Shown here: piece after piece, positions 15,547-23,448 of the stretch
How positions within the stretch are numbered: the stretch's first letter is position 1
How the letters are laid out: every line of letters begins with the position of its first letter
From: Anaerolineales bacterium
Lineage (GTDB): Bacteria; Chloroflexota; Anaerolineae; Anaerolineales; Anaerolineaceae
Direction of reading: 5' to 3'
DNA length: 23,951 bases
Assembly: GCA_020060485.1 (NCBI GenBank)
Contig: JAGVAB010000043.1
Coordinates: forward strand, 1-23,951
The notes under the pieces: generated by a model
Seen by the model: the letters and a program-made list of their open reading frames with translations, nothing else
What the model was told of the DNA's origin: nothing
Database searches by the model: none
Program-made: the position numbers and the translations under genes

Positions 15547-16662
15547 TTATTCCGGCAGTAAACGCAAGGCATCCACCGGGCAGGAAACCAGCACAGCCCG
15601 CCCCTTGGCAAATTCATCTGACCGAAAAGCCTGTGAATTGCGTACGTGCACGGTCAACTGCTCGCCTGAATCCAAACGAACAATATACTGGGTATCCGTA
15701 CCGGCATAGACCGACTCCTGCACACAGCCATTCAGGGCGAACTGCCCGGCAGGCGCGGCAGACTCTCCGGCTGAACTGAGGCGGAATTTTTCCGGTCGCA
15801 CAGCCACCGTTACATCCTCCCCGGCGTGAAATTGCCGGTCTGTGGCCATTTTCAGCGGCTGGTCGACCAGGGCGATCTCCACCGTGTGGTCGTAGCCTCT
15901 AATCACCTGGCCGCGCAAGAAATTGGTCTTGCCAATGAATTCTGCCACAAAACGTGTGGCCGGCTTTTCATAAACATTGACCGGTGTATCCACCTGCAAC
16001 ACATGGCCCTGATTGAGCACTGCGATGCGGTCCGACATGGTCAGGGCTTCTTCCTGATCATGGGTCACATAAATAAAGGTGATATCAATTTTGCTTTGCA
16101 GGTGCTTCAATTCCAGTTGCATCTCCTTGCGCAGTTTAAGGTCCAGCGCTCCCAGCGGTTCATCCAGTAAAAGCACCTTGGGCTCATTGACCAGCGCACG
16201 CGCCAGAGCAACGCGTTGCTGCTGGCCGCCGGAAAGCTGGCGCGGTTTACGATTGCCCAAATCGGGCAGTTGCACCAAAGCCAGGGCTTTGAGCGTGCGC
16301 TGTTCAATCTCATCCTGAGGCAGACGTTTCATCGTCAGACCAAATGCAATGTTCTGGGCCACAGTGAGATGCGGAAAAAGTGCATAGTTTTGAAAAACGG
16401 TATTGACTGGGCGTTTGTGGGGAGGAATATTGTTCATCAAACGTCCGCCAATATACACTTCCCCGCTGGTGGGGGTTTCAAAACCAGCGATGATACGCAG
16501 TGTAGTAGTCTTGCCGCAGCCGCTGGGACCCAGCAAAGTAAAGAATTCGCCCTGCCGGATATTAAGGGACAGTTCCTGAACAGCCGCCAGGTCTTCTTCC
16601 ACCTGGCTGCCTGCCGGAAACACCTTGGTGATCTGTTTCAAAACAACGGTATCTTCGCTCAT
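15547..16662 (-). CDS. potA: Polyamine-type ABC importer ATP-binding protein
   Basis: 371 residues. It has Walker A GPSGCGKT (45-52), Q-loop Gln91 in QNYALFPH, signature LSGGQQQR (143-150), Walker B VLLLDE (163-168), and the switch His201 in THDQEEA. The C-terminal part (about 280-360) fits a TOBE domain (VRPEKFRL), typical of PotA/MalK/CysA importers. It powers uptake through PotB and PotC on the inner face of the membrane. I chose ATG at 16662: its codon overlaps the potC stop (ATGA), and GGAG lies just upstream. An in-frame extension of 18 residues inside potC has nothing family-like. It is the last gene of the potBCA unit and converges with the small gene at 15180-15494. Confidence 0.93.
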   Translation of the reverse strand: MSEDTVVLKQITKVFPAGSQVEEDLAAVQELSLNIRQGEFFTLLGPSGCGKTTTLRIIAGFETPTSGEVYIGGRLMNNIPPHKRPVNTVFQNYALFPHLTVAQNIAFGLTMKRLPQDEIEQRTLKALALVQLPDLGNRKPRQLSGGQQQRVALARALVNEPKVLLLDEPLGALDLKLRKEMQLELKHLQSKIDITFIYVTHDQEEALTMSDRIAVLNQGHVLQVDTPVNVYEKPATRFVAEFIGKTNFLRGQVIRGYDHTVEIALVDQPLKMATDRQFHAGEDVTVAVRPEKFRLSSAGESAAPAGQFALNGCVQESVYAGTDTQYIVRLDSGEQLTVHVRNSQAFRSDEFAKGRAVLVSCPVDALRLLPE

Positions 16663-17462
16663 AGGATCTCCAAACGCTTCCTGCGCCGGCGGGGTTGATC
16701 CAGATGGCGCAGCCATTCCAGGACAATGACTGTGACCAGGGTGGCAAAAATGATCACCGCCGCCAATGCAATCACCAGCGGCAAACGGCTGGGAAAGCGC
16801 ATTTGTGAATAAAGATAGATCGGTAAGGTATTATCGGTGCCGATCAAAAAGAAAGTCAGGGCAAATTCATCAAACGATGTTGAGAACGAGGACAGGAAAG
16901 AAGCCAGCAAGGCCGGGGCACTGATCGGCAAAGTGACTCGCAGCAGGGTTTGCCAATAGTTTGCGCCCAGATCCATGGCCGCTTCTTCAATGTGGGCATC
17001 AAATCCGGCCAGGCGGGCAGCCACAATCAGCAGCACATAGGGAATATTGACCACCACGTGCCCAATACCCACCGTCCAAAGATTAAGGGGGATCCCAATG
17101 AACCGGAACAGAAGCAGCATGGCGACACCCAACACCACATAAGGCACCACCAGGGGCAGGGAAGCTATCGATAAAAAGAATTCCTTGGCAATGAAGCGAT
17201 GACGCGAGATACCAATGGCCGCCATGGTGCCTATGATGGTCGCCACCAGCGAAGAGCCAAAACCCACCAGCAAACTGTTATACAATGCCTTGATCAACTC
17301 GGCGTCGCGGAACAGTTCACCATACCATTTCAGGGTAAAGCCCTTCATGGGGAAAGTCAACAGGACCGAATCATTGAAGGAAAAGATCACCAGCAGCACG
17401 ATCGGCAGGTAGAGCAAGGCGGTGATCAACCAGAAGTATGTCCAGGCAATGGTGCGCTTCAT
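16659..17462 (-). CDS. potC: Polyamine-type ABC importer permease, PotC subunit
   Basis: 267 residues with six predicted membrane helices. The cytoplasmic EAA loop reads EEAAMDLGANYWQTLLRVTLP, the site that docks the ATPase. The opening FSFNDS followed by KGFTLKWYGELF is typical of PotC. The start ATG 17462 has GGAGGG upstream and lies 2 nt after the potB stop; the stop overlaps the potA start. The C-terminus is a basic stretch (RRRRKR) expected on the cytoplasmic side. It forms the pore together with PotB. Substrate (spermidine, putrescine or another cation) is not decided by this subunit. Confidence 0.93.
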   Translation of the reverse strand: MKRTIAWTYFWLITALLYLPIVLLVIFSFNDSVLLTFPMKGFTLKWYGELFRDAELIKALYNSLLVGFGSSLVATIIGTMAAIGISRHRFIAKEFFLSIASLPLVVPYVVLGVAMLLLFRFIGIPLNLWTVGIGHVVVNIPYVLLIVAARLAGFDAHIEEAAMDLGANYWQTLLRVTLPISAPALLASFLSSFSTSFDEFALTFFLIGTDNTLPIYLYSQMRFPSRLPLVIALAAVIIFATLVTVIVLEWLRHLDQPRRRRKRLEIL

Positions 17463-17464
17463 GG

Positions 17465-18316
17465 TTAACCCTCCAGCAATTCTGACAGCTTGAAGAAGCG
17501 GGTCAGAATGAAGAGGAACAACACCACCAGTACCATCATCACAAAACTCATCACCGCCCCCATCGGCCAGTTAAGCGCCCGCACAAACTGGTCCTGGATG
17601 AGATTCCCATACATGATGCCCGTTGTGCCGCCCATCAGAGCCGGCGTCACCCACTCTCCCAGGGTAGGGATGAAGACAAAGAAAAAAGCCGCAGTGACAC
17701 CCGGCAGACTCAAAGGCAGGGTCACGCGCAGAAAAGCCCGCCAGGGTTCCGCCCCCAGGTCAGCTGAAGCTTCAAGCAGCGGTTTTTCGATCCGTTCCAG
17801 AGCAGAGAAAATAGGCAGGGCGGCAAAGGGGATCCAGGTATAGACCAACGTGACGATCACTGCCGAGCGATTATACAGCAGCGCCGGCCAATCTGCAGTG
17901 GCAAAACCCAGGCTGCCCATAAAGTTTACAAAGGGACCGTGGGACCCTAAAAACAGTTTGATCGCCAGCACTCTCAGCAGAAAACTGATCCAGGAGGGGA
18001 TCACGATCAAGGTCAGCAGCATGCCTCGGTGCTGTCCAGCATGAAACGCCAGCAAATAGGCAACCGGGTATGCCAAAAGTACGGAGAGCAGGGCGGTGTA
18101 CACTGCCACCAGGGTGGAACGCCCCAATAGCCGCCAAAAGGCATTGGTTTCGGCAAATTTTTGGTAAGTATCCAGAGAAAAGCGCAGATTGGCAAAATCC
18201 AGCGACCCGTTGCCAAAACTGAACAAAGCCATGATTAACATGGGCAGGATAAAAAAGGCCACCAGCCAAAAAACAGAAGGAGTCATCAAAGCCAGCATAC
18301 GCCCCTGCTTCTTCAA
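17465..18316 (-). CDS. potB: Polyamine-type ABC importer permease, PotB subunit
   Basis: About 283 residues with six predicted membrane helices, beginning MKKQGRMLALMTPSVFWLVAF, as PotB proteins usually do. The EAA loop reads LLEASADLGAEPWRAFLRVTLP. I chose a TTG start at 18316 because a GGAGG lies exactly 6 nt upstream (complement of 18323-18327). A TTG at 18337 adds 7 residues but has no ribosome site, and ATG 18298 would cut into the conserved N-terminus. It pairs with PotC, whose start is 2 nt downstream. It is separated from the binding-protein gene by 212 nt. Confidence 0.9.
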   Translation of the reverse strand: MKKQGRMLALMTPSVFWLVAFFILPMLIMALFSFGNGSLDFANLRFSLDTYQKFAETNAFWRLLGRSTLVAVYTALLSVLLAYPVAYLLAFHAGQHRGMLLTLIVIPSWISFLLRVLAIKLFLGSHGPFVNFMGSLGFATADWPALLYNRSAVIVTLVYTWIPFAALPIFSALERIEKPLLEASADLGAEPWRAFLRVTLPLSLPGVTAAFFFVFIPTLGEWVTPALMGGTTGIMYGNLIQDQFVRALNWPMGAVMSFVMMVLVVLFLFILTRFFKLSELLEG

Positions 18317-18528
18317 TGGCCACCTCCATGCTGGCAACCCTGGCTCTTATCAGCGGCAAGCCGGTGCGGGGCAGAACGGTGGATGATTGTTTTTGAGAAA
18401 AAATCAAATCGGCAAATGCAGCTTGCGTTCGTCTTCAGCTCAATATGTGAACTGTGGTGGACAATCCGGAAACTGGAAGCGGAGAAGATGTTGTTCATCT
18501 TGAATTGTCAAAAGAGACTCTGGCAGCC
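18317..18528 (-). promoter_or_regulatory. potD-potB gap with a possible internal promoter
   Basis: The 212-nt gap between the binding-protein gene and potBCA has no convincing gene or terminator. On the - strand it carries a perfect TTGACA (complement of 18506-18511); 17 nt further is TCTTCT, a poor -10. The gap may allow different levels of PotD and of the membrane complex, by RNA processing or an extra promoter. Evidence is weak. Confidence 0.25.
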
Positions 18529-19593
18529 TTATGGGGCCGCTTTGATCTCAATCCACAGATCGGTATAAAGCTGATGCTGCGCAGCAGTTAATGGCCGGGG
18601 CAGAATGGCCGCTTCCAGAACCGTCGGATCATCCAGTTCCAGCAGGTCGATCAATTCATCGTCCATGAATTGCAGGGCATTCCTGTTTCCAGGCCCATAA
18701 GCAAAATCATTGGCCATGGCACCGTTGGCTTCAGGAGCCATCAAGGCGTTCAAGTAATCATAAGCCAGATCGAGATTCTCAATATTGCTCGAAATGCCAT
18801 AACCGCACACCCAGGCCATGCGTCCCTCTGTGGGGTTGACATATTCCACCGGTATGCCTTCTTCAAGCATGACCAGGTAGGCATCATTCCAAGCACTGGC
18901 TGCTACACGGATATCACCGTTCGCCACCAGTTGATTCAGCTCGGTATAATCCGACCAATAATGAAAGATATTGGGTTTCAATTCCAGAATGCGCTGCTTC
19001 ACCTGTTCAATTTGCTCCGGTGTTGTATTCCAGGGGTCCAATCCCATGGAAAGCGCGGTAAATTCGTAAATGTTCTGGCCGGCATCATAGACTGACAAAT
19101 ATCCGGCATATTCAGGGTTCCACAGATCGGCCCAGGATTCCGGCACCGTGTCTATCAGATCTGTGCGCACAAGAATGGATTCATAGCCCCAATCCCAGGG
19201 AATAAAATACTGCTGGCCGTTGAATTGACCACGTTCGGCAAGCTGCTCATAAATGCCAGACCAGTACTTGAGGCGTGAAGTATCGATAGGCTGCACCAGA
19301 CCTTCCTCCACATACAGGCCCCAATAATTGGTGCAGGGGTGTACCAAGTCGGCCTTGAAGCCGGATCTTGATTTGGCGTATCCTTCGGCATCATCAGCGA
19401 AGAAGGTAAACTTCACCTCCACGTCGGGATGTTTTTCAGCGAATTCTGCGCGGTACTCAGGCAATTCATAACCAGCCCAGTCCAAAATGGTCAACCCTGG
19501 TTTTGCGGACCGGGAACCGCAAGCCGTCGAAAGCAACGCCAGCAATAAAAGTACAATCAGAAGTTGCATCAAGAATGGACGGGTGATTTTCAT
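18529..19593 (-). CDS. potD: Polyamine-type ABC importer substrate-binding lipoprotein
   Basis: 354 residues. The N-terminus is a lipoprotein signal peptide: short basic head, a Leu-rich core, and LSTAC with Cys25 as the likely lipid-modified residue. The mature part fits the PotD/PotF binding-protein family: LTILDWAGYELPE at the start, FKADLVHP and LVQPIDTSRL in lobe 1, WDWGYESI at the hinge, and VCGYGISSN later. It should capture the substrate outside the cytoplasmic membrane and deliver it to PotBC. Polyamine is the family expectation; the binding-site residues are too diverged for me to name the exact ligand. An AAAGG lies about 10 nt before the ATG. It is the first gene of the importer cluster, 212 nt ahead of potB, with a long structured leader upstream. 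Confidence 0.9.
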   Translation of the reverse strand: MKITRPFLMQLLIVLLLLALLSTACGSRSAKPGLTILDWAGYELPEYRAEFAEKHPDVEVKFTFFADDAEGYAKSRSGFKADLVHPCTNYWGLYVEEGLVQPIDTSRLKYWSGIYEQLAERGQFNGQQYFIPWDWGYESILVRTDLIDTVPESWADLWNPEYAGYLSVYDAGQNIYEFTALSMGLDPWNTTPEQIEQVKQRILELKPNIFHYWSDYTELNQLVANGDIRVAASAWNDAYLVMLEEGIPVEYVNPTEGRMAWVCGYGISSNIENLDLAYDYLNALMAPEANGAMANDFAYGPGNRNALQFMDDELIDLLELDDPTVLEAAILPRPLTAAQHQLYTDLWIEIKAAP

Positions 19594-19627
19594 GATCTTA
19601 TACCTTTCTTCTATCGGTTAAAACTTA

Positions 19628-19697
19628 AACTTCAAGACCAAAGCTCAACATGCTTCCGTCTTGAAGTTCGCATGCTGCAACTCCAATGGAGTTGAGC
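19628..19697 (-). promoter_or_regulatory. Structured potD leader: candidate cis-regulatory RNA
   Basis: Read on the - strand, hairpin 1 is CAACTCCA/TGGAGTTG (complement of 19678-19694, 1-nt centre). Hairpin 2 is AACTTCAAGAC/GTCTTGAAGTT (19628-19638 with 19658-19668, 19-nt loop), followed by TAAGTTTTAA. GCTCAAC (19691-19697), which overlaps hairpin 1, is complementary to GTTGAGC (19643-19649) in the loop of hairpin 2. Hairpin 1 and this long-range pairing therefore exclude each other. That is what a switch or attenuator would look like; function is inferred only. Confidence 0.4.
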
Positions 19698-19786
19698 AAT
19701 ATTTTTGTGGTTAAGTAGTTAGACACTTCTCATAAAATCTTTATTGTATTTTAGACTTGCAGCAAAAGGATTTTTGCCTGAAGATA

Positions 19787-19792
19787 ATTATA
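19787..19792 (-). promoter_or_regulatory. Candidate potD -10 box
   Basis: The - strand reads a perfect TATAAT here, within a run of A/T. The -35 is poor (TCTGCA at 18-nt spacing). If used, transcription would begin near 19780 and give potD a leader of about 185 nt that includes all the inverted repeats. Confidence 0.35.
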
Positions 19793-19906
19793 CATAATAT
19801 TTCCCATTTCTGCAGAGAAAAAACTCCCGTTTTCCAGACATTTTTATGTTGCGGTTTTGATTAACAATCTTTTGGGTCTTTGGAAAAAACCGTGAAGCAT
19901 GGTAAA

Positions 19907-19947
19907 TATTGGGGGATTTTGGCGCGGAACGCCAAAATCCCCCAATA
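19907..19947. repeat. 18-bp perfect palindrome with 5-nt loop
   Basis: Left arm 19907-19924 and right arm 19930-19947 are perfectly complementary around the loop CGGAA; the arms contain ATTGGGGGATTTTGGCG and its complement. On the + strand it is followed by AACTTCTTTTT, giving a terminator-like look, yet no + strand gene ends before it. It lies between divergent genes, just after a possible -35/-10 pair (TTGGAA at 19880, 17 nt, TAAATA at 19903). It may be an operator, an attenuator of the regulator gene, or a mobile palindromic repeat. Confidence 0.75.
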
Positions 19948-19985
19948 AACTTCTTTTTCACGGCAATTCCCAGAGAACCAATCTT

Positions 19986-20014
19986 TTGTTTTCATATCCG
20001 GCATATGTTACACT
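19986..20014 (+). promoter_or_regulatory. Candidate promoter for a leaderless regulator mRNA
   Basis: TTGTTT (19986-19991), 17-nt spacer, TACACT (20009-20014). The -10 end is 7 nt before ATG 20022, so transcription would begin at or next to the start codon. The boxes match consensus only 3/6 and 4/6. Absence of any purine-rich ribosome site before the ATG supports the idea. Confidence 0.3.
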
Positions 20015-20021
20015 TTTTCTC

Positions 20022-20774
20022 ATGAAGGCAAAATTTCTACGCACTTCCGATCTGGCCCGCGCTGCAGGCATACATCCCAACACCGTCCGCCTCTACGAAG
20101 AATGGGGATTGATTCCGGCTGTCGAACGTACTGAATCGGGCTACCGAATGTTTACGCAGCATCATCTGAATTGTTTGCTGTTGGCGCGCAGGATCTACGC
20201 TTCCGAATATCCCGGCCGGGCTTTGCGTGCATCCGGCAACGAGATCATTCAGTACGCGGTGCAAGACGATTGGCAAGGAGCACTGCAGAAAGCCTGTCAG
20301 CACCTGTCTGCCGTAAAAGAGGAATTGAACAAGGCTGACTCTGCCGCAAACCTGTTGGAACATTGGGCGAAAACCGCGCAGCCAGCCCATGATGAAAATC
20401 CCTTGGCAATCCGTGAAGTTTCCAAACTACTGGGGGTAAGTCAGGATGTGATCCGCAACTGGGAACGGAATGGGTTGATCACGATCCGGCGCAACCGATA
20501 TAACAACTACCGGCTCTTCCGCAAAAATGATATTGAACGTCTGCAGATCATTCGCATGTTGAGTACGGCGGGTTACAGCCACATGGCCATCCTGCGCATG
20601 TTCATCGAACTGGACAGGGGCAACACGCGCAACCTGAAACAAATCCTCGACACCCCGCGCGCCGATGAAGATATTTTCACGGCTGCTGATCATTGGCTGA
20701 CCACTTTGCGCAATCAGGAGCAGACAGCCAAACAAGTGATTTGCATGATTAATGAGATCATTTCCGCCACCTGA
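20022..20774 (+). CDS. Transcriptional regulator with two MerR-type DNA-binding domains
   Basis: About 250 residues. The first winged-helix (about 4-70) reads LARAAGIHPNTVRLYEEWGLIP.....SGYRMF, a good MerR domain. A middle helical region (about 71-125) follows, then a second MerR-like domain (about 128-195): IREVSKLLGVSQDVIRNWERNGLI.......NNYRLF...DIERL. The tail is helical. Normal MerR proteins have one such domain and dimerise; this one may bind DNA as a pseudo-dimer or contact two half-sites. I see no Cys set for metal sensing. ATG 20022 is chosen because family similarity begins there; no Shine-Dalgarno is visible. The UvrA-like gene follows after 151 nt in the same direction, and is the likely regulated partner (inference). 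Confidence 0.87.
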   Translation: MKAKFLRTSDLARAAGIHPNTVRLYEEWGLIPAVERTESGYRMFTQHHLNCLLLARRIYASEYPGRALRASGNEIIQYAVQDDWQGALQKACQHLSAVKEELNKADSAANLLEHWAKTAQPAHDENPLAIREVSKLLGVSQDVIRNWERNGLITIRRNRYNNYRLFRKNDIERLQIIRMLSTAGYSHMAILRMFIELDRGNTRNLKQILDTPRADEDIFTAADHWLTTLRNQEQTAKQVICMINEIISAT

Positions 20775-20851
20775 TTGTCTTTCAAGCTGCGCCACCCAAA
20801 CCATCCACTTGCCCACCAGGGTTATACAATTGAATTGATTATGCGCAATAA

Positions 20852-20888
20852 ATCCTGTTCGTCTGGGAAACCGCCCAAAAAACAGGAT
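20852..20888 (+). promoter_or_regulatory. Stem-loop in front of the UvrA-like gene
   Basis: ATCCTGTT (20852-20859) pairs with AACAGGAT (20881-20888); inside, TGGG (20864-20867) pairs with CCCA (20874-20877). It lies 37 nt before the start codon, in the 151-nt gap after the regulator gene. No T-run follows, so it is not an intrinsic terminator. It could be an operator for the regulator or an mRNA leader structure. The open frame through this gap is not a gene. Confidence 0.4.
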
Positions 20889-20925
20889 CTTGTGAAACTA
20901 TTCAAGCATTCCATTGGAGGCCCCC

Positions 20926-23448
20926 ATGCAACCTACAATCACCATTCGAAACGCGCGTCTGCACAACCTGAAAAACGTCAGCCTGGATATTCCCAAAAAC
21001 CAGATCGTTGTGATCACGGGGCTTTCCGGATCGGGAAAGTCAACCCTTGCTTTCGATATCTTGCACAAGGAAGGTCAGCGACAGTACATGGAATCACTTG
21101 GTCTGGTAACAGACGGTTTGACCAAACCGCCTGTAGATTCCATCACCGGTCTTTCCCCATCCATCAGCGTCGACCAGCATCTCACCAATCACAGCCCGCG
21201 CTCAACCGTGGGCACGGCTACCGAGATTTTCACCTATCTGCGAGTGCTCTACGCCCGCCTTGGGCACCGCCCCTGCCCGGTTTGCGGAAAAGATGTCCCG
21301 CCCTCCACCTATGAATCTACGGAAAATGATTGGCAGGATGAATCCGATGAAAGCCCGGAAGGCGCTTATCCCTGCCCGCACTGCGGTGCATCCCTCCCGG
21401 AAATGGGCATGGCCGATTTCTCCTTCAACAAACCCGCCGGCGCCTGCCCCGCGTGCACCGGCCTGGGCGAAGTGCGCCAACCCATCATCAGCCGTTTGGT
21501 GGATGAAAGCAAAAGCATTCCCGAATATGCCATTGAAGGCTGGATCGAATTTCATGTCAACCACTACAGCCAGATTCTGAAAAATACCGGCAAACACTTT
21601 GGATTCGAATTCGAACCAAACAAAGCCATTAAAGACTATACGCCCGTTCAATACGACCTTCTTTTGTACGGCACAGACAGCCCACAGTTTCGCCGCCACT
21701 TCCCAAATGTCAAACCGCCTGCCACCAATGCCCAGGGACGCTTTGAAGGTGTGGTCACCAATCTGCAGCGCCGCTACAACGAACATGCCGCCAATGCTGC
21801 TTACCGCGAAAAACTGGAGCACCTGTTCAGCACCCAGCCCTGTTTGGAATGCAAAGGCACCCGCCTGCGCCCCGAAAGCCGTGCCGTGACTGTCGCCGGG
21901 GAAAGTATCATCACCGTATCGCAGTTGCCACTCAATGACCTCTTCGTCTGGCTTAAGGCTCTCCCAGCACAGCTCACTACGGAAGAAATGCACATCGCCC
22001 ATCCCATCCTAGATGACCTTTACGAACGCGTCGGTCGTCTGCTTGAGGTTGGTGTCGGGTATCTTACCCTGGAACGTTCTTCGCCAACCCTTTCTGCGGG
22101 GGAAGCCCAGCGGCTGAGACTGGCCGCATTGCTCGGCTCGGGCTTAACCGGCGTGCTCTACGTGCTCGATGAACCCACGATCGGCCTGCATTCCCGCGAC
22201 ACCCAGCGATTGATCAACGTCATGCGCCGCCTGCGCGACCTCGGCAATACCGTTTTGGTGGTGGAACATGATCTTGAACTGATCAAAGCCGCCGATCATC
22301 TCATTGATGTCGGCCCAGGAGCAGGCAAGCACGGCGGGCGGATCATTGCTTCAGGAACCCCAGCGGAAGTGTCCGCCGACAGGAACTCGCTTACCGGCGC
22401 ATTTATCGCCGCCTCCATGCAAGTGCCTGTTCCCTTAAAACGACGCAAGCCAAACCACAGGCATCTCACTATTCACGGCGCGCGCCAGTACAATCTCAAA
22501 GACCTGACAGTCAACATCCCCCTCGGCCTGCTCATCGCGGTAACAGGCGTTTCCGGTTCAGGAAAATCCTCCCTCATCTTCGACATCCTCGATCCAGCTG
22601 CACGTCAGCAGCTCAACCGTGCATCCGGGCTGCCCGGAGAACACGATGCGATCACGGGTTGGGAACACATAGACAAGATCATCACCATCGATCAGCAACA
22701 CATCGGGCGCATCCCGCGCTCGAATGCCGCCACATACTCCGACACTTTCACCCCCATCCGGGAGGCCTTCGCCGCCCTGCCAGAAGCCAAAAAGAGCAAA
22801 ATCACGGCCCGCCATTTCTCCTTCAACGTTCCTGGCGGGCGCTGCGAACGCTGCCAGGGTGCCGGCACATTGACCGTCAAAATGCATTTCCTGCCCGACG
22901 TTGAAGTACGCTGTCCGGTCTGCCGCGGGAGGCGCTTCAAACGCGAAACCCTGGCGATCCAATATCGCGGTTACGACATATCCCAGGTACTGGACATGAC
23001 AGTGGAAGAAGCGATGCACTTGTTCGCCGATGTACCGGCGGCGGCAGCGCGACTGCAAGTCATGTCGGACGTCGGTTTGGGTTATTTGCAGCTCGGTCAG
23101 CCTGCTACCACCCTCTCTGGCGGTGAAGCCCAGCGCGTCAAACTCGCCAAGGAACTCGGTCGCCGCACCAACGGGCGCGCTCTGTACCTGCTCGACGAAC
23201 CCACTACCGGGCTTCATCCTGCCGATATCGCCAAATTGCTCTTGCTTCTGCAAAAACTGGTGGAAACGGGAAACAGCGTGGTGGTCGTTGAACACAATCT
23301 GGATCTGATCAAAGCCGCCGATTGGGTCATTGATCTCGGCCCCGAAGGCGGTGTGGCTGGCGGCCAGCTTGTGGCCGAGGGCACACCGGAAGACATCACC
23401 CAGGTCAAAGAATCATTTACCGGACAATGTCTGGCACGGGTCCTGTAA
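20926..23448 (+). CDS. UvrA-like ABC ATPase lacking the UvrB-binding domain (UvrA2/DrrC type)
   Basis: About 840 residues against about 940 for UvrA. Two ATPase modules are present: Walker A GLSGSGKST (K38) and GVSGSGKSS (K547), signatures LSAGEAQR (389) and LSGGEAQR (730), and DEPT Walker B motifs. Zinc motifs remain: CPVC (117-120), CPHC (150-153), CPAC (174-177), CERC and CPVC further on. The roughly 130-residue UvrB-binding insertion between the first two Cys pairs is replaced by a 29-residue acidic linker, so it probably cannot load UvrB. Such paralogues are linked with resistance to DNA-binding drugs or UV in other bacteria (family knowledge). ATG 20926 has GGAGG 5 nt upstream; a TTG at 20914 is less likely. 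No membrane part, so it acts in the cytoplasm on DNA. Confidence 0.92.
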   Translation: MQPTITIRNARLHNLKNVSLDIPKNQIVVITGLSGSGKSTLAFDILHKEGQRQYMESLGLVTDGLTKPPVDSITGLSPSISVDQHLTNHSPRSTVGTATEIFTYLRVLYARLGHRPCPVCGKDVPPSTYESTENDWQDESDESPEGAYPCPHCGASLPEMGMADFSFNKPAGACPACTGLGEVRQPIISRLVDESKSIPEYAIEGWIEFHVNHYSQILKNTGKHFGFEFEPNKAIKDYTPVQYDLLLYGTDSPQFRRHFPNVKPPATNAQGRFEGVVTNLQRRYNEHAANAAYREKLEHLFSTQPCLECKGTRLRPESRAVTVAGESIITVSQLPLNDLFVWLKALPAQLTTEEMHIAHPILDDLYERVGRLLEVGVGYLTLERSSPTLSAGEAQRLRLAALLGSGLTGVLYVLDEPTIGLHSRDTQRLINVMRRLRDLGNTVLVVEHDLELIKAADHLIDVGPGAGKHGGRIIASGTPAEVSADRNSLTGAFIAASMQVPVPLKRRKPNHRHLTIHGARQYNLKDLTVNIPLGLLIAVTGVSGSGKSSLIFDILDPAARQQLNRASGLPGEHDAITGWEHIDKIITIDQQHIGRIPRSNAATYSDTFTPIREAFAALPEAKKSKITARHFSFNVPGGRCERCQGAGTLTVKMHFLPDVEVRCPVCRGRRFKRETLAIQYRGYDISQVLDMTVEEAMHLFADVPAAAARLQVMSDVGLGYLQLGQPATTLSGGEAQRVKLAKELGRRTNGRALYLLDEPTTGLHPADIAKLLLLLQKLVETGNSVVVVEHNLDLIKAADWVIDLGPEGGVAGGQLVAEGTPEDITQVKESFTGQCLARVL

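Larger units (their letters stand above)
19594..20021. other. Divergent intergenic region between potD and the MerR-type regulator
   Basis: 428 bp, AT-rich, with no gene. It holds the potD leader and its likely promoter (- strand), an 18-bp perfect palindrome, a weak CGGTTTT/AAAACCG repeat (19852-19858 and 19886-19892), and the possible promoter of the regulator gene. The open frame that extends the regulator upstream to 19899 crosses the palindrome and looks non-coding. Confidence 0.6.

Noticed and set aside
15491..15709. Open frame on the + strand opposite the end of potA
   Set aside because: It lies mostly antisense to well-supported potA coding sequence and has no recognisable domain.
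18383..18568. Open frame on the + strand in the potD-potB gap
   Set aside because: It runs into the potD 3' end in antisense, has no ribosome site and no similarity that I recognise.
19899..20021. N-terminal extension of the tandem-MerR regulator
   Set aside because: The extra 41 residues include translation of the 18-bp palindrome and do not look like protein; MerR similarity begins at ATG 20022.
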